From Robiginitalea aestuariiviva (GTDB lineage: Bacteria > Bacteroidota > Bacteroidia > Flavobacteriales > Flavobacteriaceae): DNA of 64,000 bases. Under the pieces are notes generated by a model. The model did not search any database. It saw nothing but the letters and a program-made list of their open reading frames with translations, and was not told the DNA's origin. Each line of letters opens with the position of its first letter. Positions within the stretch are counted from its first letter, which is position 1. The DNA lies in contig NZ_JARPUQ010000002.1 of NCBI RefSeq assembly GCF_029537735.1, positions 922,240 through 986,239 on the forward strand. Reading direction: 5' to 3'. Below, one piece after another: positions 1 to 9,402 of this stretch. Both the position numbers and the translations under genes were made by a program.

Positions 1-1
1 G

Positions 2-817
2 GGCGCCAGGGTCAGTGTGGTGGAATATATGGATCGGATCATACCCGGCATGGATGGGGCCCTTTCCCGGGAACTCACCAAGGTCCTCAAAAAGCAGGGG
101 GTTAAATTCTACCTCTCCCACAAGGTGACCGGGGTTTCCCGTAAAGGCAAAACCGTTACCGTAAAGGCCAACGACAAGAAAGGGGAGGAAGTGACGCTGA
201 AAGCCGACTACTGCCTGGTATCCGTGGGGAGGCGCCCCTATACGGATGGCCTGAATGCGGAGGCTGCCGGGGTGAAACTCAACGATCGCGGGCAGGTAGA
301 GGTGAACGACCACCTGCAGACCACGGCCAAAAACATCTACGCCATTGGCGATGTGGTCCGGGGCGCGATGCTGGCCCACAAGGCAGAAGAGGAAGGCGTG
401 ATGGTGGCCGAAATCCTGGCAGGGCAGAAACCCCATATCGACTATAACCTGATTCCGGGCGTGGTGTATACCTGGCCCGAGGTTGCTGCGGTCGGCAAGA
501 CCGAGGAACAGCTCAAAGAAGCCGGCGTGGAATACAAGAGCGGCCAGTTCCCCATGCGGGCCCTGGGGCGTTCCCGCGCCAGTATGGATACGGATGGTTT
601 TGTGAAAATACTGGCCGACAAGAAAACGGACGAGGTTCTGGGCGTGCACATGGTGGGCGCCCGGGTAGCGGATTTGATTGCCGAGGCGGTAACGGCTATG
701 GAATTCCGCGCTTCTGCCGAAGATATTGCCCGCATGAGCCATGCCCACCCCACCTATGCCGAAGCCGTGAAGGAAGCGGCCCTGGCCGCCACGGACAACC
801 GGGCCCTACACAGCTAA
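2..817 (+). CDS. lpdA: dihydrolipoyl dehydrogenase, C-terminal part (5' truncated by window edge)
   Basis: E3 subunit of 2-oxoacid dehydrogenase complexes, a flavoprotein that reoxidises lipoyl groups with NAD. The frame is already open at base 2, so the FAD-binding N-terminus with the redox CxxxxC lies outside the window. What is seen: the end of the NAD-binding fold (VVEYMDRIIPGMD), the second FAD contact (YAIGDVVRG) and the dimerisation domain with the active-site base motif HAHPTYAE near the end. The internal GTG at base 17 is not the real start. It ends 2 bases from a convergent membrane-protein gene. Its natural partner, an E1 component, also occurs in this window at 46820-49228, but the two are not in one operon. 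Family assignment is secure. Confidence 0.95.
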   Translation, partial: GARVSVVEYMDRIIPGMDGALSRELTKVLKKQGVKFYLSHKVTGVSRKGKTVTVKANDKKGEEVTLKADYCLVSVGRRPYTDGLNAEAAGVKLNDRGQVEVNDHLQTTAKNIYAIGDVVRGAMLAHKAEEEGVMVAEILAGQKPHIDYNLIPGVVYTWPEVAAVGKTEEQLKEAGVEYKSGQFPMRALGRSRASMDTDGFVKILADKKTDEVLGVHMVGARVADLIAEAVTAMEFRASAEDIARMSHAHPTYAEAVKEAALAATDNRALHS

Positions 818-818
818 T

Positions 819-2000
819 TTATCTGGGGGCCCACCCCAACAGGCGAAGTAAACGATTCCAGAGTACCTGCAGGGCCTTCCGGAGGTTCCTGGTGCCCTGG
901 CGGGCCCACCCCCCAGCGGTATCCAGCCCTTGGCGCAGGCCGGTGCGGAGGTTTGCTTCCCGGGTATCGTAAACCAGAGCCAGCCAGGTACAGAGGATCA
1001 TAAAACCGAGGGCACCGGCAATGGCTGCCCAGGGTGTAAGGCTGTGGTGGAAATACCGGTACAGCCCCATACCGGTAAAACTCCCGTACAGGATAATAAA
1101 GTGAATCACGTAGATGCTCAGGGTATTCTGCCCGATGCGCAGGAACAGCGCCTGCTCCATCAGCTTTCTCAGGAGCATAAAGGCGGCAAAGACCAGCATC
1201 ACATCACCCAGGCGGATAAACAGGTAGTTGTTGGAAACGATCATAGGAAAGAGCTCCCAACCCGTGGCTTTCCCGGCCCAATCGAAAAAGGGGGAGGAAT
1301 ACCAGAGGAGGAAGACCCCAGCCAGCAGGCTCAGGACAATGCTTTTTAAATACAGGCGAGGGGTGTTGCGGAACCGCCGGAATGCCATGGCCAGAAAACC
1401 GCCGATAGCCGCATAGCCGACCCAGGGGATAATGGTAAAGACCGAACCATTGGCTTTGGTAAAATAATTGGCCAGCATGGGGGGAATGCCGCTGTAATCC
1501 CAGGTTTTATATACCGGCTCAAAGAGGAACAACACCAGGGCTGTACCCAGCAGCAGGGCAGGGAAGGCCCATCCCCTCCATTTGCCGGAAAGGACATAGA
1601 CCCCGATAATCAGCAGCAGGGCGGCCCCGATGCAGTGCAATACATCCACAAGGAAGAACGAGGGATACAGGGACCCTTTCATTAAACCCAGGAAGTTGGT
1701 GCGCAACAGGTAACCGATGATGATGAGTTGTACTCCCCGTCGCAGCCCCTTGCGCAGTCGCGGGTTCTGTATCCCCTGCCGGGGTGCCCGTACCAGCAGG
1801 AAGGTGAAGATAAAGCCAGACACCGTGAAGAACACGGGGGCCGTAATGCCACGGAAATACTTCCAGGTTTGGTAAACGGCATTGGCGGGATCCCGGAACG
1901 CATTGTCCAGCAGGCCGTCCACAAAATGGCCCTGCAGCATCATCAGGATGGCCCAGGCCCGCATGGCATCGATAAAATATAAACGTTGGCTATTCTCCAA
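819..2000 (-). CDS. multi-pass membrane acyltransferase-like protein (DUF1624/HGSNAT-like)
   Basis: A 393-residue integral membrane protein with about ten hydrophobic segments. The N-terminus (RLYFIDAMRAWAILMMLQGHFVDG) has the Asp and His near the first membrane segment that are typical of DUF1624/heparan-alpha-glucosaminide N-acetyltransferase-like and acyltransferase-3-like proteins, which acylate sugars using acyl-CoA across the membrane. The C-terminal tail is basic and soluble. The substrate cannot be told from sequence. It is convergent with lpdA and divergent from the FMN reductase, with 135 bases between the two starts. The family is likely; the role in sugar or envelope modification is inference. 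Confidence 0.7.
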   Translation of the reverse strand: MENSQRLYFIDAMRAWAILMMLQGHFVDGLLDNAFRDPANAVYQTWKYFRGITAPVFFTVSGFIFTFLLVRAPRQGIQNPRLRKGLRRGVQLIIIGYLLRTNFLGLMKGSLYPSFFLVDVLHCIGAALLLIIGVYVLSGKWRGWAFPALLLGTALVLFLFEPVYKTWDYSGIPPMLANYFTKANGSVFTIIPWVGYAAIGGFLAMAFRRFRNTPRLYLKSIVLSLLAGVFLLWYSSPFFDWAGKATGWELFPMIVSNNYLFIRLGDVMLVFAAFMLLRKLMEQALFLRIGQNTLSIYVIHFIILYGSFTGMGLYRYFHHSLTPWAAIAGALGFMILCTWLALVYDTREANLRTGLRQGLDTAGGWARQGTRNLRKALQVLWNRLLRLLGWAPR

Positions 2001-2135
2001 TCCGCTCCTGTTTAAAACACCCTATATACTCCGGTTAAGGGGCGGTCGGATGTTTTCGGCCGTAAAATTAACCAAAAATGGATGGGAGGTCCTGTAAAAC
2101 CTTTATTTTAAGGCGCAAAACCAAATGTCACGCTT

Positions 2136-2669
2136 ATGGGAACCCTCCTGGCCTTTGCAGGCAGCAACTCCTCTACCTCTATCAATTTCAGGCTGGTCCG
2201 CTATACGGTTGGCCTTATCCATGACCGGGCCGTGGATTGCCGGGATATGGCCGAAGTGTCCATCCCCATGTACAGCGAAGACCGGGAACGGGCTGCAGGT
2301 TTCCCGGATGCGATAGAGGACCTTTACCAGGCGCTTCAAAAGACGGAGGGACTGGTCCTTTCCGTCAATGAACACAACGGCAACCCTTCGGCATTTACCA
2401 AGAACCTGTTGGACTGGCTATCCCGCAAGGACCGGGCTTTTCTGGAAGGCGTGCCCATACTGCTCATGTCTACCTCTCCCGGGAAGCGAGGGGCACAATC
2501 CTCCCATGGGATCATCGAGGGCATGCTGAAGCGTTTTGGGGGGCAGGTCACGGCTACCTTTTCCCTTCCATCCTTTAAAGAACATTTTGGTGAGGACGGC
2601 ATTGCAGAACTGGAATTGCGCGAGGCCCATGCCCACGCCCTATCCCTTTTCCTCCAGGAGCTCAACTAG
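2136..2669 (+). CDS. NAD(P)H-dependent FMN reductase family protein
   Basis: A 177-residue flavodoxin-like reductase. The N-terminal strand-loop AFAGSNSSTSINFRLV is the FMN phosphate-binding loop of the NADPH-dependent FMN reductase family (ChrR/AzoR-like), and the SVNEHNGNPSAFTKNLLDWLSR region matches the second flavin contact and following helix. Proteins of this group move electrons from NAD(P)H to FMN, quinones or azo compounds. The start at 2136 is the only one that keeps the loop at the usual distance; an ATG at 2125 is in another frame. It lies 6 bases before the alpha/beta hydrolase gene, so the two are probably co-transcribed. The substrate is unknown. Confidence 0.85.
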   Translation: MGTLLAFAGSNSSTSINFRLVRYTVGLIHDRAVDCRDMAEVSIPMYSEDRERAAGFPDAIEDLYQALQKTEGLVLSVNEHNGNPSAFTKNLLDWLSRKDRAFLEGVPILLMSTSPGKRGAQSSHGIIEGMLKRFGGQVTATFSLPSFKEHFGEDGIAELELREAHAHALSLFLQELN

Positions 2670-2675
2670 TCTCAC

Positions 2676-3527
2676 ATGTCATTACACATGCAATCCGAAA
2701 CCCTGGAAACCCAATGGGGAGGCGTCCGAACAGCAGCCTGCTGGGTGATACCCCCGGCTCCCATTGGCGTAGTGGTGCTGGCCCACGGTTTTGGGGAGCA
2801 CAGCGGCCGCTACGGGAATTCGGTCTGGCCTTTGCTATATGAGCAAGGGTGGGCGGTGCTTACCTTCGATTGGGTGGGCCACGGCCAGAGCGCGGGCCGC
2901 AGGGGCTCCTGCCGGGGGTATGACCAGCTGCTGGGGCAGCTTTCCGGCGCCTGGAATGCTGCGGAAGACCGGTTCCCGGGCCTTCTCCGGGTCTTGTATG
3001 GACATAGTATGGGCGGCAACCTGGTCCTGAACTTTGTGCTCAGGGGGCTGGGCAGCCCCGACGGGGTAGTGGCCAGCAGCCCCTACCTGCGCTTGGCGTT
3101 TCGACCGCCCGCCTGGAAATGGAAGTTGGGCAGGTTGCTGTACCACCTGGCCCCCCGACTGACCCTGGCATCGGGGCTGGATCCCAACGGGATTTCCACG
3201 GACCCCGCGCAGGTAAGGGCCTATAGGGAAGACCCCCTGGTGCACGACCGGGTAAGCCCCAGCTACAGTTTTCCCATCCTGGACGCCGGGGCATGGGCCC
3301 TAAAGCACGCTGCCCAATGGCAGACGCCAGCCCTGGTACTACACGGTACGGCAGACCCCATTATAGATCCTAACGGCTCCCGGGAATGGTGTAAAAAGGC
3401 ACCGCAAACCCGGTTATTCCTGGCCCGGGGTGCCTACCACGAATTACATCACGACCATGCCTGGCCAGAGGTTTCCCGGGAGGTTGCCCAATTCCTGGAA
3501 GCCGTGAGATCCACGGCCCGAAGGTAG
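2676..3527 (+). CDS. alpha/beta hydrolase, monoacylglycerol lipase-like
   Basis: A 283-residue serine hydrolase of the Hydrolase_4/lysophospholipase group. Seen: the oxyanion-hole region VVLAHGFGEHSGRY, the lid-side DWVGHGQSAGRRG, and the nucleophile elbow YGHSMGGNLVLNF, followed by ADPIID (acid) and AYHELHHD (His). This pattern matches monoacylglycerol lipases, which cleave glycerides or lysophospholipids. There is no signal peptide, so it should be cytoplasmic or peripheral. It follows the FMN reductase by 6 bases. A promoter-like element for the next gene, tilS, lies just downstream. The substrate preference is inferred from family only. Confidence 0.85.
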   Translation: MSLHMQSETLETQWGGVRTAACWVIPPAPIGVVVLAHGFGEHSGRYGNSVWPLLYEQGWAVLTFDWVGHGQSAGRRGSCRGYDQLLGQLSGAWNAAEDRFPGLLRVLYGHSMGGNLVLNFVLRGLGSPDGVVASSPYLRLAFRPPAWKWKLGRLLYHLAPRLTLASGLDPNGISTDPAQVRAYREDPLVHDRVSPSYSFPILDAGAWALKHAAQWQTPALVLHGTADPIIDPNGSREWCKKAPQTRLFLARGAYHELHHDHAWPEVSREVAQFLEAVRSTARR

Positions 3528-3550
3528 CGGTATCCGCGTAAAAAAGGCCG

Positions 3551-3558
3551 TACCTTTG
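3551..3558 (+). promoter_or_regulatory. -7 promoter element of tilS
   Basis: TACCTTTG fits the Bacteroidota -7 consensus TAnnTTTG exactly. It ends 4 bases before the tilS ATG at 3563, so transcription would begin at or within a few bases of the start codon. No good TTG is seen at -33. Confidence 0.5.
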
Positions 3559-3562
3559 CGGT

Positions 3563-4876
3563 ATGGAGGCCGCCTTTAAAGCCCATCTGGAAACCCATTT
3601 CCCGGAAATTTTACTGCAGCCGGTCCTGCTTGCCTGCAGCGGAGGCCTGGACAGCGTGGTCCTGGCGCACCTGTGTGCCCGTCTGGGGGTGCAGGCCACT
3701 TTGGCCCATTGCAATTTCCAGCTTAGGGGTGGCGAAAGCGACGGGGACCAGCACTTTGTGGAGGTCCTGGGAAAATCCCTGGGCATCCCTGTGGTCTGCA
3801 AAACCTTTCAGACCCGTGAATACCTGGAGGAACATGGCCTTTCCGTTCAAGAGGGGGCTCGTGAATTGCGGTATGCCTGGTTTGAAACCCTCCTGGACGC
3901 GGGCAGGGCCAATTTTGTGCTTACAGCCCACCATGCCAACGACCAGCTGGAAACGTTCCTGATCCATCTGGGGCGGGGGACCGGCCTGGACGGGTTATGC
4001 GGTATCCCTGCGCGAAACGGCCGGGTCCTGAGGCCGTTACTCCTATTTACGCGGGAGCGGCTGGAGGCCTATGCCCAGGCCAGTGGCCTAACCTGGCGGG
4101 AGGATAAAACCAATGCCGAACTGGAGTATTTGCGCAACCGCTACAGGCACCTGGTTATCCCGGGGTTGAAAGCGGTGGTGCCGGAGTTCCCGGAGCGTTT
4201 CCAAACCACCCTGACCCACCTGCAGGGCAGCCGCGCCCTTGTTGAACGATACGCCGGGCAGCTGCGGGAATCCCTGTTCCGGGAACAGGAAGACGGCACC
4301 CATGTACTCATAAAGGGACTCCTGGAACTGGAGCCCCTGCAACCCCATCTCTATGCTCTGTTCCAGCCTTATGGGTTTTCCGACTGGCCGGCACTGGAAC
4401 GCCTGTTGTACGGCCCTGCCGGCAAGGAAGTCCGTTCGCATACGCATCGCATGCTGCGTGGGAGGGAGAGCCTGATCCTGAGGTTGTTGGAGCCAAAGGA
4501 AAAAGGGGTTTATGAAGTTGACCCTGAAGGGGGCGGGACCGGCCTGCCGCTTTCCCTGAGGTTTGAAAATGTTTCTGAGTTGGGCCCTACAGGACCGGGC
4601 ATACTATATGCAGACCGGGATGCGTTAAAGCAGGGGCTACGCCTTCGTAAATGGAAAAAAGGGGACTATTTTTATCCCCTGGGACTGGGCGGCCGGAAAA
4701 CGATTTCCAAATATTTCCGCGATGCCCGCCAATCCCGTTTCCGGAAGGAAGATGCCTGGCTGCTATGCAGCGGGGAAGATGTGGTCTGGATTATAGGCCA
4801 TCGGGCGGACGACCGTTTTAAAGTGACTGAAAGCACCCAAAACATATGGAAAATTACCTGCGAAGCATACGAATAG
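3563..4876 (+). CDS. tilS: tRNA(Ile)-lysidine synthase
   Basis: Converts C34 of the CAU anticodon of a tRNA-Ile to lysidine, changing its decoding to AUA and its charging to isoleucine; essential and cytoplasmic. The 437-residue protein has the PP-loop ATP-binding motif SGGLDS at about residues 24-29, the second motif with HHANDQLETFLIHL near residue 120, and the C-terminal TilS domain (LRLRKWKKGDYFYPLGLGG). Length is normal. A -7 element ends 4 bases before the ATG, suggesting a leaderless mRNA. The 3' end overlaps dsbD by 31 bases, so the two are probably translated from one transcript, although their functions are unrelated. Confidence 0.95.
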   Translation: MEAAFKAHLETHFPEILLQPVLLACSGGLDSVVLAHLCARLGVQATLAHCNFQLRGGESDGDQHFVEVLGKSLGIPVVCKTFQTREYLEEHGLSVQEGARELRYAWFETLLDAGRANFVLTAHHANDQLETFLIHLGRGTGLDGLCGIPARNGRVLRPLLLFTRERLEAYAQASGLTWREDKTNAELEYLRNRYRHLVIPGLKAVVPEFPERFQTTLTHLQGSRALVERYAGQLRESLFREQEDGTHVLIKGLLELEPLQPHLYALFQPYGFSDWPALERLLYGPAGKEVRSHTHRMLRGRESLILRLLEPKEKGVYEVDPEGGGTGLPLSLRFENVSELGPTGPGILYADRDALKQGLRLRKWKKGDYFYPLGLGGRKTISKYFRDARQSRFRKEDAWLLCSGEDVVWIIGHRADDRFKVTESTQNIWKITCEAYE

Positions 4877-6843
4877 GCCTGTTGGCCCTGGTTTTACCTG
4901 CGGTCGTGTCGGCCCAATTCGGACTCCCTACCCAGATCGAGGACCCGGTACAATGGCAACAGTCCCTGCAGCGCGGGGACTCTACCCTGACCCTGGTTAT
5001 GGAAGCCGAGATCCAGGAAGGATGGCATTTGTATACTCAGTATTCGGACCCCAACGGCGCCATGCCGGCCGAATTTGAGTTCGTAGGGGAGGGGACGGGC
5101 TACCTGCGGGAAGGCCCGGTGGAAGAAAGCGAGACCCACACGGCCTACAATGACATTTTTGAGGTGGATGAGACTTTCTACAAGGAACAGGGCAGCTTTC
5201 GCCAGCGCATCCGCCTGCTGGACCCGGAACTGGATCAAATAGTGGTTCGGATCCACTACCAGGTGTGCGAGGAGGTCTGCATCCCGGGGGATCACGAATT
5301 TGTATTCCGTTTGAAGGAAGGCACCACCCCGCCGCCCGGCAAGATGGAAGGGACCGACGCCCGCGCCGCCGCCCTGGGGGCGGCCCTGAAACTGGATTTA
5401 AAATACACAGAGCGCCTCCGCGGTAGCGATGCCCCTGCCGAAGCCGGGGAGTCTTCCCTGTGGGTGATTTTTGGCCTGGGCTTTCTTGGGGGCCTCATCG
5501 CCCTGCTCACCCCCTGCGTTTTCCCGCTGATTCCCCTGACAGTGTCTTTTTTTACCAAGCAATCCGGGAGCCGCGGTTCGGGAATACGCCGTGCCCTGTG
5601 GTACGGAGCCAGCATTATCCTGATTTACTTCCTGTTGAGCCTGCCCTTCCATTTTTTCGATTCCGTGGACTCGCAAATCCTGAATTCCATCGCCACCAAT
5701 ATCTGGCTGAACCTGTTCTTCTTTGTGGTGTTTATCGCCTTTGCCTTGTCCTTTTTCGGGTATTATGAACTCACTTTGCCTGCTTCCTGGGCCAACCGGG
5801 TGGATGCCGCCTCCGAACGCATTGGCGGAGGGGTGGGGATCTTCTTCATGGCCCTGACCCTGGCCATTGTATCCTTTTCCTGTACAGGACCCATCCTGGG
5901 GGGCTTGCTGGGGAGCACAGCCCTTTCCGAAGGCTCCGTGGCTACCAACCTCACGGCCGGCATGCTGGGCTTCGGGGTGGCGCTGGCATTGCCCTTTACC
6001 GTATTTGCCCTCTTTCCGGCAGGCCTGAGCAGGCTGCCCGCTTCCGGGGGGTGGATGGAAACGGTGAAAGTGGTCTTGGGCTTCCTGGAACTGGCCCTGG
6101 CTTTTAAATTCCTCTCCAATGCCGACCTGGTAGGCCACTGGGGGCTATTGAAACGGGAAGTTTTCCTGGGCATCTGGATTGCCCTGGCCCTGGGGCTGGC
6201 CCTTTACCTGCTGGGCGTTTTTCGTTTTAAATCCCATGGGGGTTCTGCGGGTATCGGATGGGTGCGCCGCGCTCTGGCCCTGGCCAGCCTGGCGTTTGCC
6301 GGGTATCTGGCCTATGGTTTGGTTACCCGTCAACCCCTGCAGGGCCTGAGCGGCTTTCCGCCCCCGGATTTTTACAGCGTGGTGGAGTTGGAGAGCGATT
6401 GCCCCCTGGGGCTGGATTGTTACAAGGATTTTGAAGCCGGCCTGGAGGTGTCCCGGGAATCCGGGAAACCCATCCTTCTCGATTTTACGGGGTGGGCCTG
6501 TGTGAACTGCCGGAAAATGGAGGAGCAGGTTTGGAGCGACCCGGCCGTCTTCCAGTTACTCAAGGACCGCTATATCCTGGTGAGCCTGTATGTGGACGAC
6601 CGCGAGGCCCTGCCCGAGGACCAGCAATTTGTTTACCGTTTCAATGCGGAACGCACCAAGCGCATCCAAACCATTGGCGACCGTTGGGCCACTTTCCAGA
6701 CGGTCAACTTCGGTTCGGTCTCCCAGCCCTATTACGTAGCGCTAAGCCCGGACCTGGAAGTGCTGGGGCCTGCGGTACAGACCACGGATACCGAAACCTA
6801 TCGGGAGTGGTTAACGGCCGGCTTGCGGGCCATGGAGCCCTGA
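4846..6843 (+). CDS. dsbD: thiol:disulfide interchange protein DsbD
   Basis: Carries electrons from cytoplasmic thioredoxin across the inner membrane to periplasmic reductases. Domains in order: signal peptide (residues 1-24, ending VVSAQ), an N-terminal immunoglobulin-like nDsbD domain with the Cys pair C141 and C145 (CEEVC), eight or so membrane segments bearing the CcdA-type cysteines in LTPCVFPLIP and SFSCTGPILG, and a C-terminal thioredoxin domain with CVNC at residues 552-555. All redox cysteines are present at 665 residues, so it should be active. The ATG at 4846 lies inside the end of tilS; the signal peptide begins at once after it, which supports this start. Downstream, 91 bases separate it from the acylase gene. 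Confidence 0.93.
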   Translation: MENYLRSIRIGLLALVLPAVVSAQFGLPTQIEDPVQWQQSLQRGDSTLTLVMEAEIQEGWHLYTQYSDPNGAMPAEFEFVGEGTGYLREGPVEESETHTAYNDIFEVDETFYKEQGSFRQRIRLLDPELDQIVVRIHYQVCEEVCIPGDHEFVFRLKEGTTPPPGKMEGTDARAAALGAALKLDLKYTERLRGSDAPAEAGESSLWVIFGLGFLGGLIALLTPCVFPLIPLTVSFFTKQSGSRGSGIRRALWYGASIILIYFLLSLPFHFFDSVDSQILNSIATNIWLNLFFFVVFIAFALSFFGYYELTLPASWANRVDAASERIGGGVGIFFMALTLAIVSFSCTGPILGGLLGSTALSEGSVATNLTAGMLGFGVALALPFTVFALFPAGLSRLPASGGWMETVKVVLGFLELALAFKFLSNADLVGHWGLLKREVFLGIWIALALGLALYLLGVFRFKSHGGSAGIGWVRRALALASLAFAGYLAYGLVTRQPLQGLSGFPPPDFYSVVELESDCPLGLDCYKDFEAGLEVSRESGKPILLDFTGWACVNCRKMEEQVWSDPAVFQLLKDRYILVSLYVDDREALPEDQQFVYRFNAERTKRIQTIGDRWATFQTVNFGSVSQPYYVALSPDLEVLGPAVQTTDTETYREWLTAGLRAMEP

Positions 6844-6934
6844 GCAGGCACGGTCAGATGCAGATGGTCGGGCTTTTGCTGGCGGATTCCGCGTAAAGAG
6901 CTATCTTTAATTCCAAGCAAACCGAACACCCACC

Positions 6935-9337
6935 TTGAAGCGATTTCGTAAACCCCTGCGCCTGGTACTGATCCTGGTACTCGTGCTGCTGCTGGCCGGC
7001 TTTTGGCTGGTAAGAAGCCTGAAACCCGATTATTCCGGAGACCGTCCCCTGGCCGGGCTCACCGATAGCGTACAGGTGCGCTACGACCCCTATGGCATTC
7101 CGCATATTTATGCCGAAAACCAGGCAGACGCCTTTCGTGCCCTGGGGTATGCGCATGCCCAGGACCGGCTCTGGCAGATGGAATTACTGCGCCGTGTGGG
7201 GCGGGGCGGTCTTTCCGAGGTTTTTGGCCCGGATTTGTTGCCTACCGATCGCCTTTTCCTAAGCCTGGGCATAGACCGGGCCACCGGGGCCCTGCTGGCG
7301 GAAGCAGACTGGAATACGCCTGAAATGCGACTGGCCCAGGCCTATCTGGATGGGATAAACACCTTTGTGGAACAGGGGCCCACCCCTCCGGAATATTATC
7401 TGACCGGCCTGGATAAGACACCCTTTTCCCTGAGGGACGTATATAATTCCATTGGGTATATGGCTTTTAGTTTTGCCATGGCCCATAAAACCGACCCCCT
7501 GCTGGAGCAGATCGGCCAAAAGCTGCCGCCTGCCTACCTGCAGGAACTCCTGGACGAAGACCCCTCCCGCACGCAGCGCATCGGCAATTACGACGCCCGT
7601 ACGGCCGAGCCGGAGGAAACTTCCTGGGCCGCGGCCGTACGCCGCGTCCTGGCCCCCTTGCCGCTCCCGGCCCTGGAAGGCAGCAATTCCTGGGTGATCC
7701 ACCCTTCGCGTACGGCTACCGGCGCCGTGATCCTGGCCAACGACCCCCATATTGGCTTTGCCCAGCCTTCGGTGTGGTTTGAAGCCCACCTGAGTACCCC
7801 GGATTACGAAAAATACGGCTACCACCTGGCAGGTATCCCCTTCCCGCTGCTGGGGCACGACCGGAACCTGGCCTATGGCCTGACCATGTTCGAAAATGAC
7901 GATATCGATTTCTACCGGGAGACCACAGACCCTGCCGATAGTTCCCGATACCTGCGCCCGGAGGGATGGCAGGACTTTGAGGTGGTGGAAACCGAAATCA
8001 AAGTCAAGGGGGCAGCCCCGGTAACCTTTTCCTACCGCCGTACGGACCTGGGGCCGGTTATGAACCCGGTACTCGGGATGGGGGAAGGGCAGCCGCCTGT
8101 GTCCATGGCCTGGACCTATACCCAGGGCGCCAACAGGGTTTTGCAAGCCCTGTATGGCATTGCCCATGCCAAAGACCTGGCCACTTTTGAAATGGCCGTA
8201 AAGGACATCCACGCGCCCGGGCTGAACGTGATGTACGGGGATGCCAAAGGCAATGTAGCCTGGTGGGCCGCAGCCCGCCTGTACCGCCTGCCGGATTCCT
8301 TGTCTACCAAGGTGTTTCGGGAGGGCGCTGCCACCGGACCCGGTTATGCGCAAACCTTGCCGTTTGCGGACAACCCCAAAGCCATTAACCCACCCTGGGG
8401 ATATGTGTATTCGGCCAACAACCAGCCGGACAGCACGGCTGCCGGGTATATTCCCGGGTATTATTTACCCGAAAACAGGGCACGCCGTATTGTGAATTTA
8501 CTCGATTCCCGCAGGGATTGGGACCCGGATGCGGTGGCGGGGATGCTTACCGATGCCGTGTCTCCGGTTAATCCGGAAATAGTTCGTACCCTGTCCCGCT
8601 ATATGAAAGTAGAAGGCCTGGAAGGGCAGGAGCTACCCTGCCTGGACTTGATCAACGCCTGGGACGGCGACTACCCGGTAGAGGGGCAGGAAGGCCTGAT
8701 CTACCACCGCTGGATCTATTACCTGCTGGCCGAAGGCTATGCAGACGAACTGGGGGCGGAAGACTTTCAGGGGTTGCTGGCCACCCACCTCCATAAACGG
8801 CTTATTGCCCGTATGGTCGAAAATCCAGAATCCGTCTGGTGGGACAATTTCCATACCCCGGAGGTTTCGGAAACGCTGACTGATGCTGTAAACACGGCTT
8901 TTAAAAAAGCTATCGCCTCCCTGGTCCGGGATTTCGGGCCCAATCGGGAGCAATGGCAGTGGGGGCGGGCCCATACCCTGGAACACAAACACCCCATCGG
9001 GCAGGTGGCCTGGTTGCGCCCCTTCTTTAACGTTGGGCCATTCCCGGTACCGGCAACCCGGGAGGTGATCAACAACCTGGCATTCCAGTACGATTCCACG
9101 GGCATGTACCCCGTAACTTCCGGGCCTTCTACCCGCCGGATTGTCGATTTCTCGGATATCGAAAACAGCCGCAGTATCCTGCCTACCGGGCAGTCTGGCA
9201 ACCCCCTAAGCCCCCATTACGATGACCAGGCGGCCATGTATGTGCAGGGGGAATTCCGGAAAATGATGCTCAATGCCGAGGAGATCCGGGAAAACACCCG
9301 CTACCTGCTGCGTTTTTACCCTGCCCCCATTAAATAA
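6935..9337 (+). CDS. penicillin acylase family amidohydrolase (S45), membrane-anchored or periplasmic
   Basis: An Ntn-hydrolase that self-cleaves and hydrolyses amides such as acyl-homoserine lactones, beta-lactam side chains or acylated amino acids. The start is a TTG; the product opens with a basic stretch and one membrane segment (LVLILVLVLLLAGFWLV), a signal or anchor. The autocatalytic site is G249-S250 in LEGSNSWVIHPSRT, where Ser becomes the N-terminal nucleophile of the beta chain; ANDPHIGF and the late FxNVGPFPVPA region are typical of the family. At 800 residues it is of full length. A TATCTTTA promoter-like box lies upstream near 6902. Substrate unknown; quorum-signal degradation is one possibility. 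Confidence 0.9.
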   Translation: MKRFRKPLRLVLILVLVLLLAGFWLVRSLKPDYSGDRPLAGLTDSVQVRYDPYGIPHIYAENQADAFRALGYAHAQDRLWQMELLRRVGRGGLSEVFGPDLLPTDRLFLSLGIDRATGALLAEADWNTPEMRLAQAYLDGINTFVEQGPTPPEYYLTGLDKTPFSLRDVYNSIGYMAFSFAMAHKTDPLLEQIGQKLPPAYLQELLDEDPSRTQRIGNYDARTAEPEETSWAAAVRRVLAPLPLPALEGSNSWVIHPSRTATGAVILANDPHIGFAQPSVWFEAHLSTPDYEKYGYHLAGIPFPLLGHDRNLAYGLTMFENDDIDFYRETTDPADSSRYLRPEGWQDFEVVETEIKVKGAAPVTFSYRRTDLGPVMNPVLGMGEGQPPVSMAWTYTQGANRVLQALYGIAHAKDLATFEMAVKDIHAPGLNVMYGDAKGNVAWWAAARLYRLPDSLSTKVFREGAATGPGYAQTLPFADNPKAINPPWGYVYSANNQPDSTAAGYIPGYYLPENRARRIVNLLDSRRDWDPDAVAGMLTDAVSPVNPEIVRTLSRYMKVEGLEGQELPCLDLINAWDGDYPVEGQEGLIYHRWIYYLLAEGYADELGAEDFQGLLATHLHKRLIARMVENPESVWWDNFHTPEVSETLTDAVNTAFKKAIASLVRDFGPNREQWQWGRAHTLEHKHPIGQVAWLRPFFNVGPFPVPATREVINNLAFQYDSTGMYPVTSGPSTRRIVDFSDIENSRSILPTGQSGNPLSPHYDDQAAMYVQGEFRKMMLNAEEIRENTRYLLRFYPAPIK

Positions 9338-9402
9338 CCCGCTGGCACCCGGGCTGCAAGAGGCCTGCACTATGGAGGGGTACCTTGCGGCAAAAATCCC
9401 TT

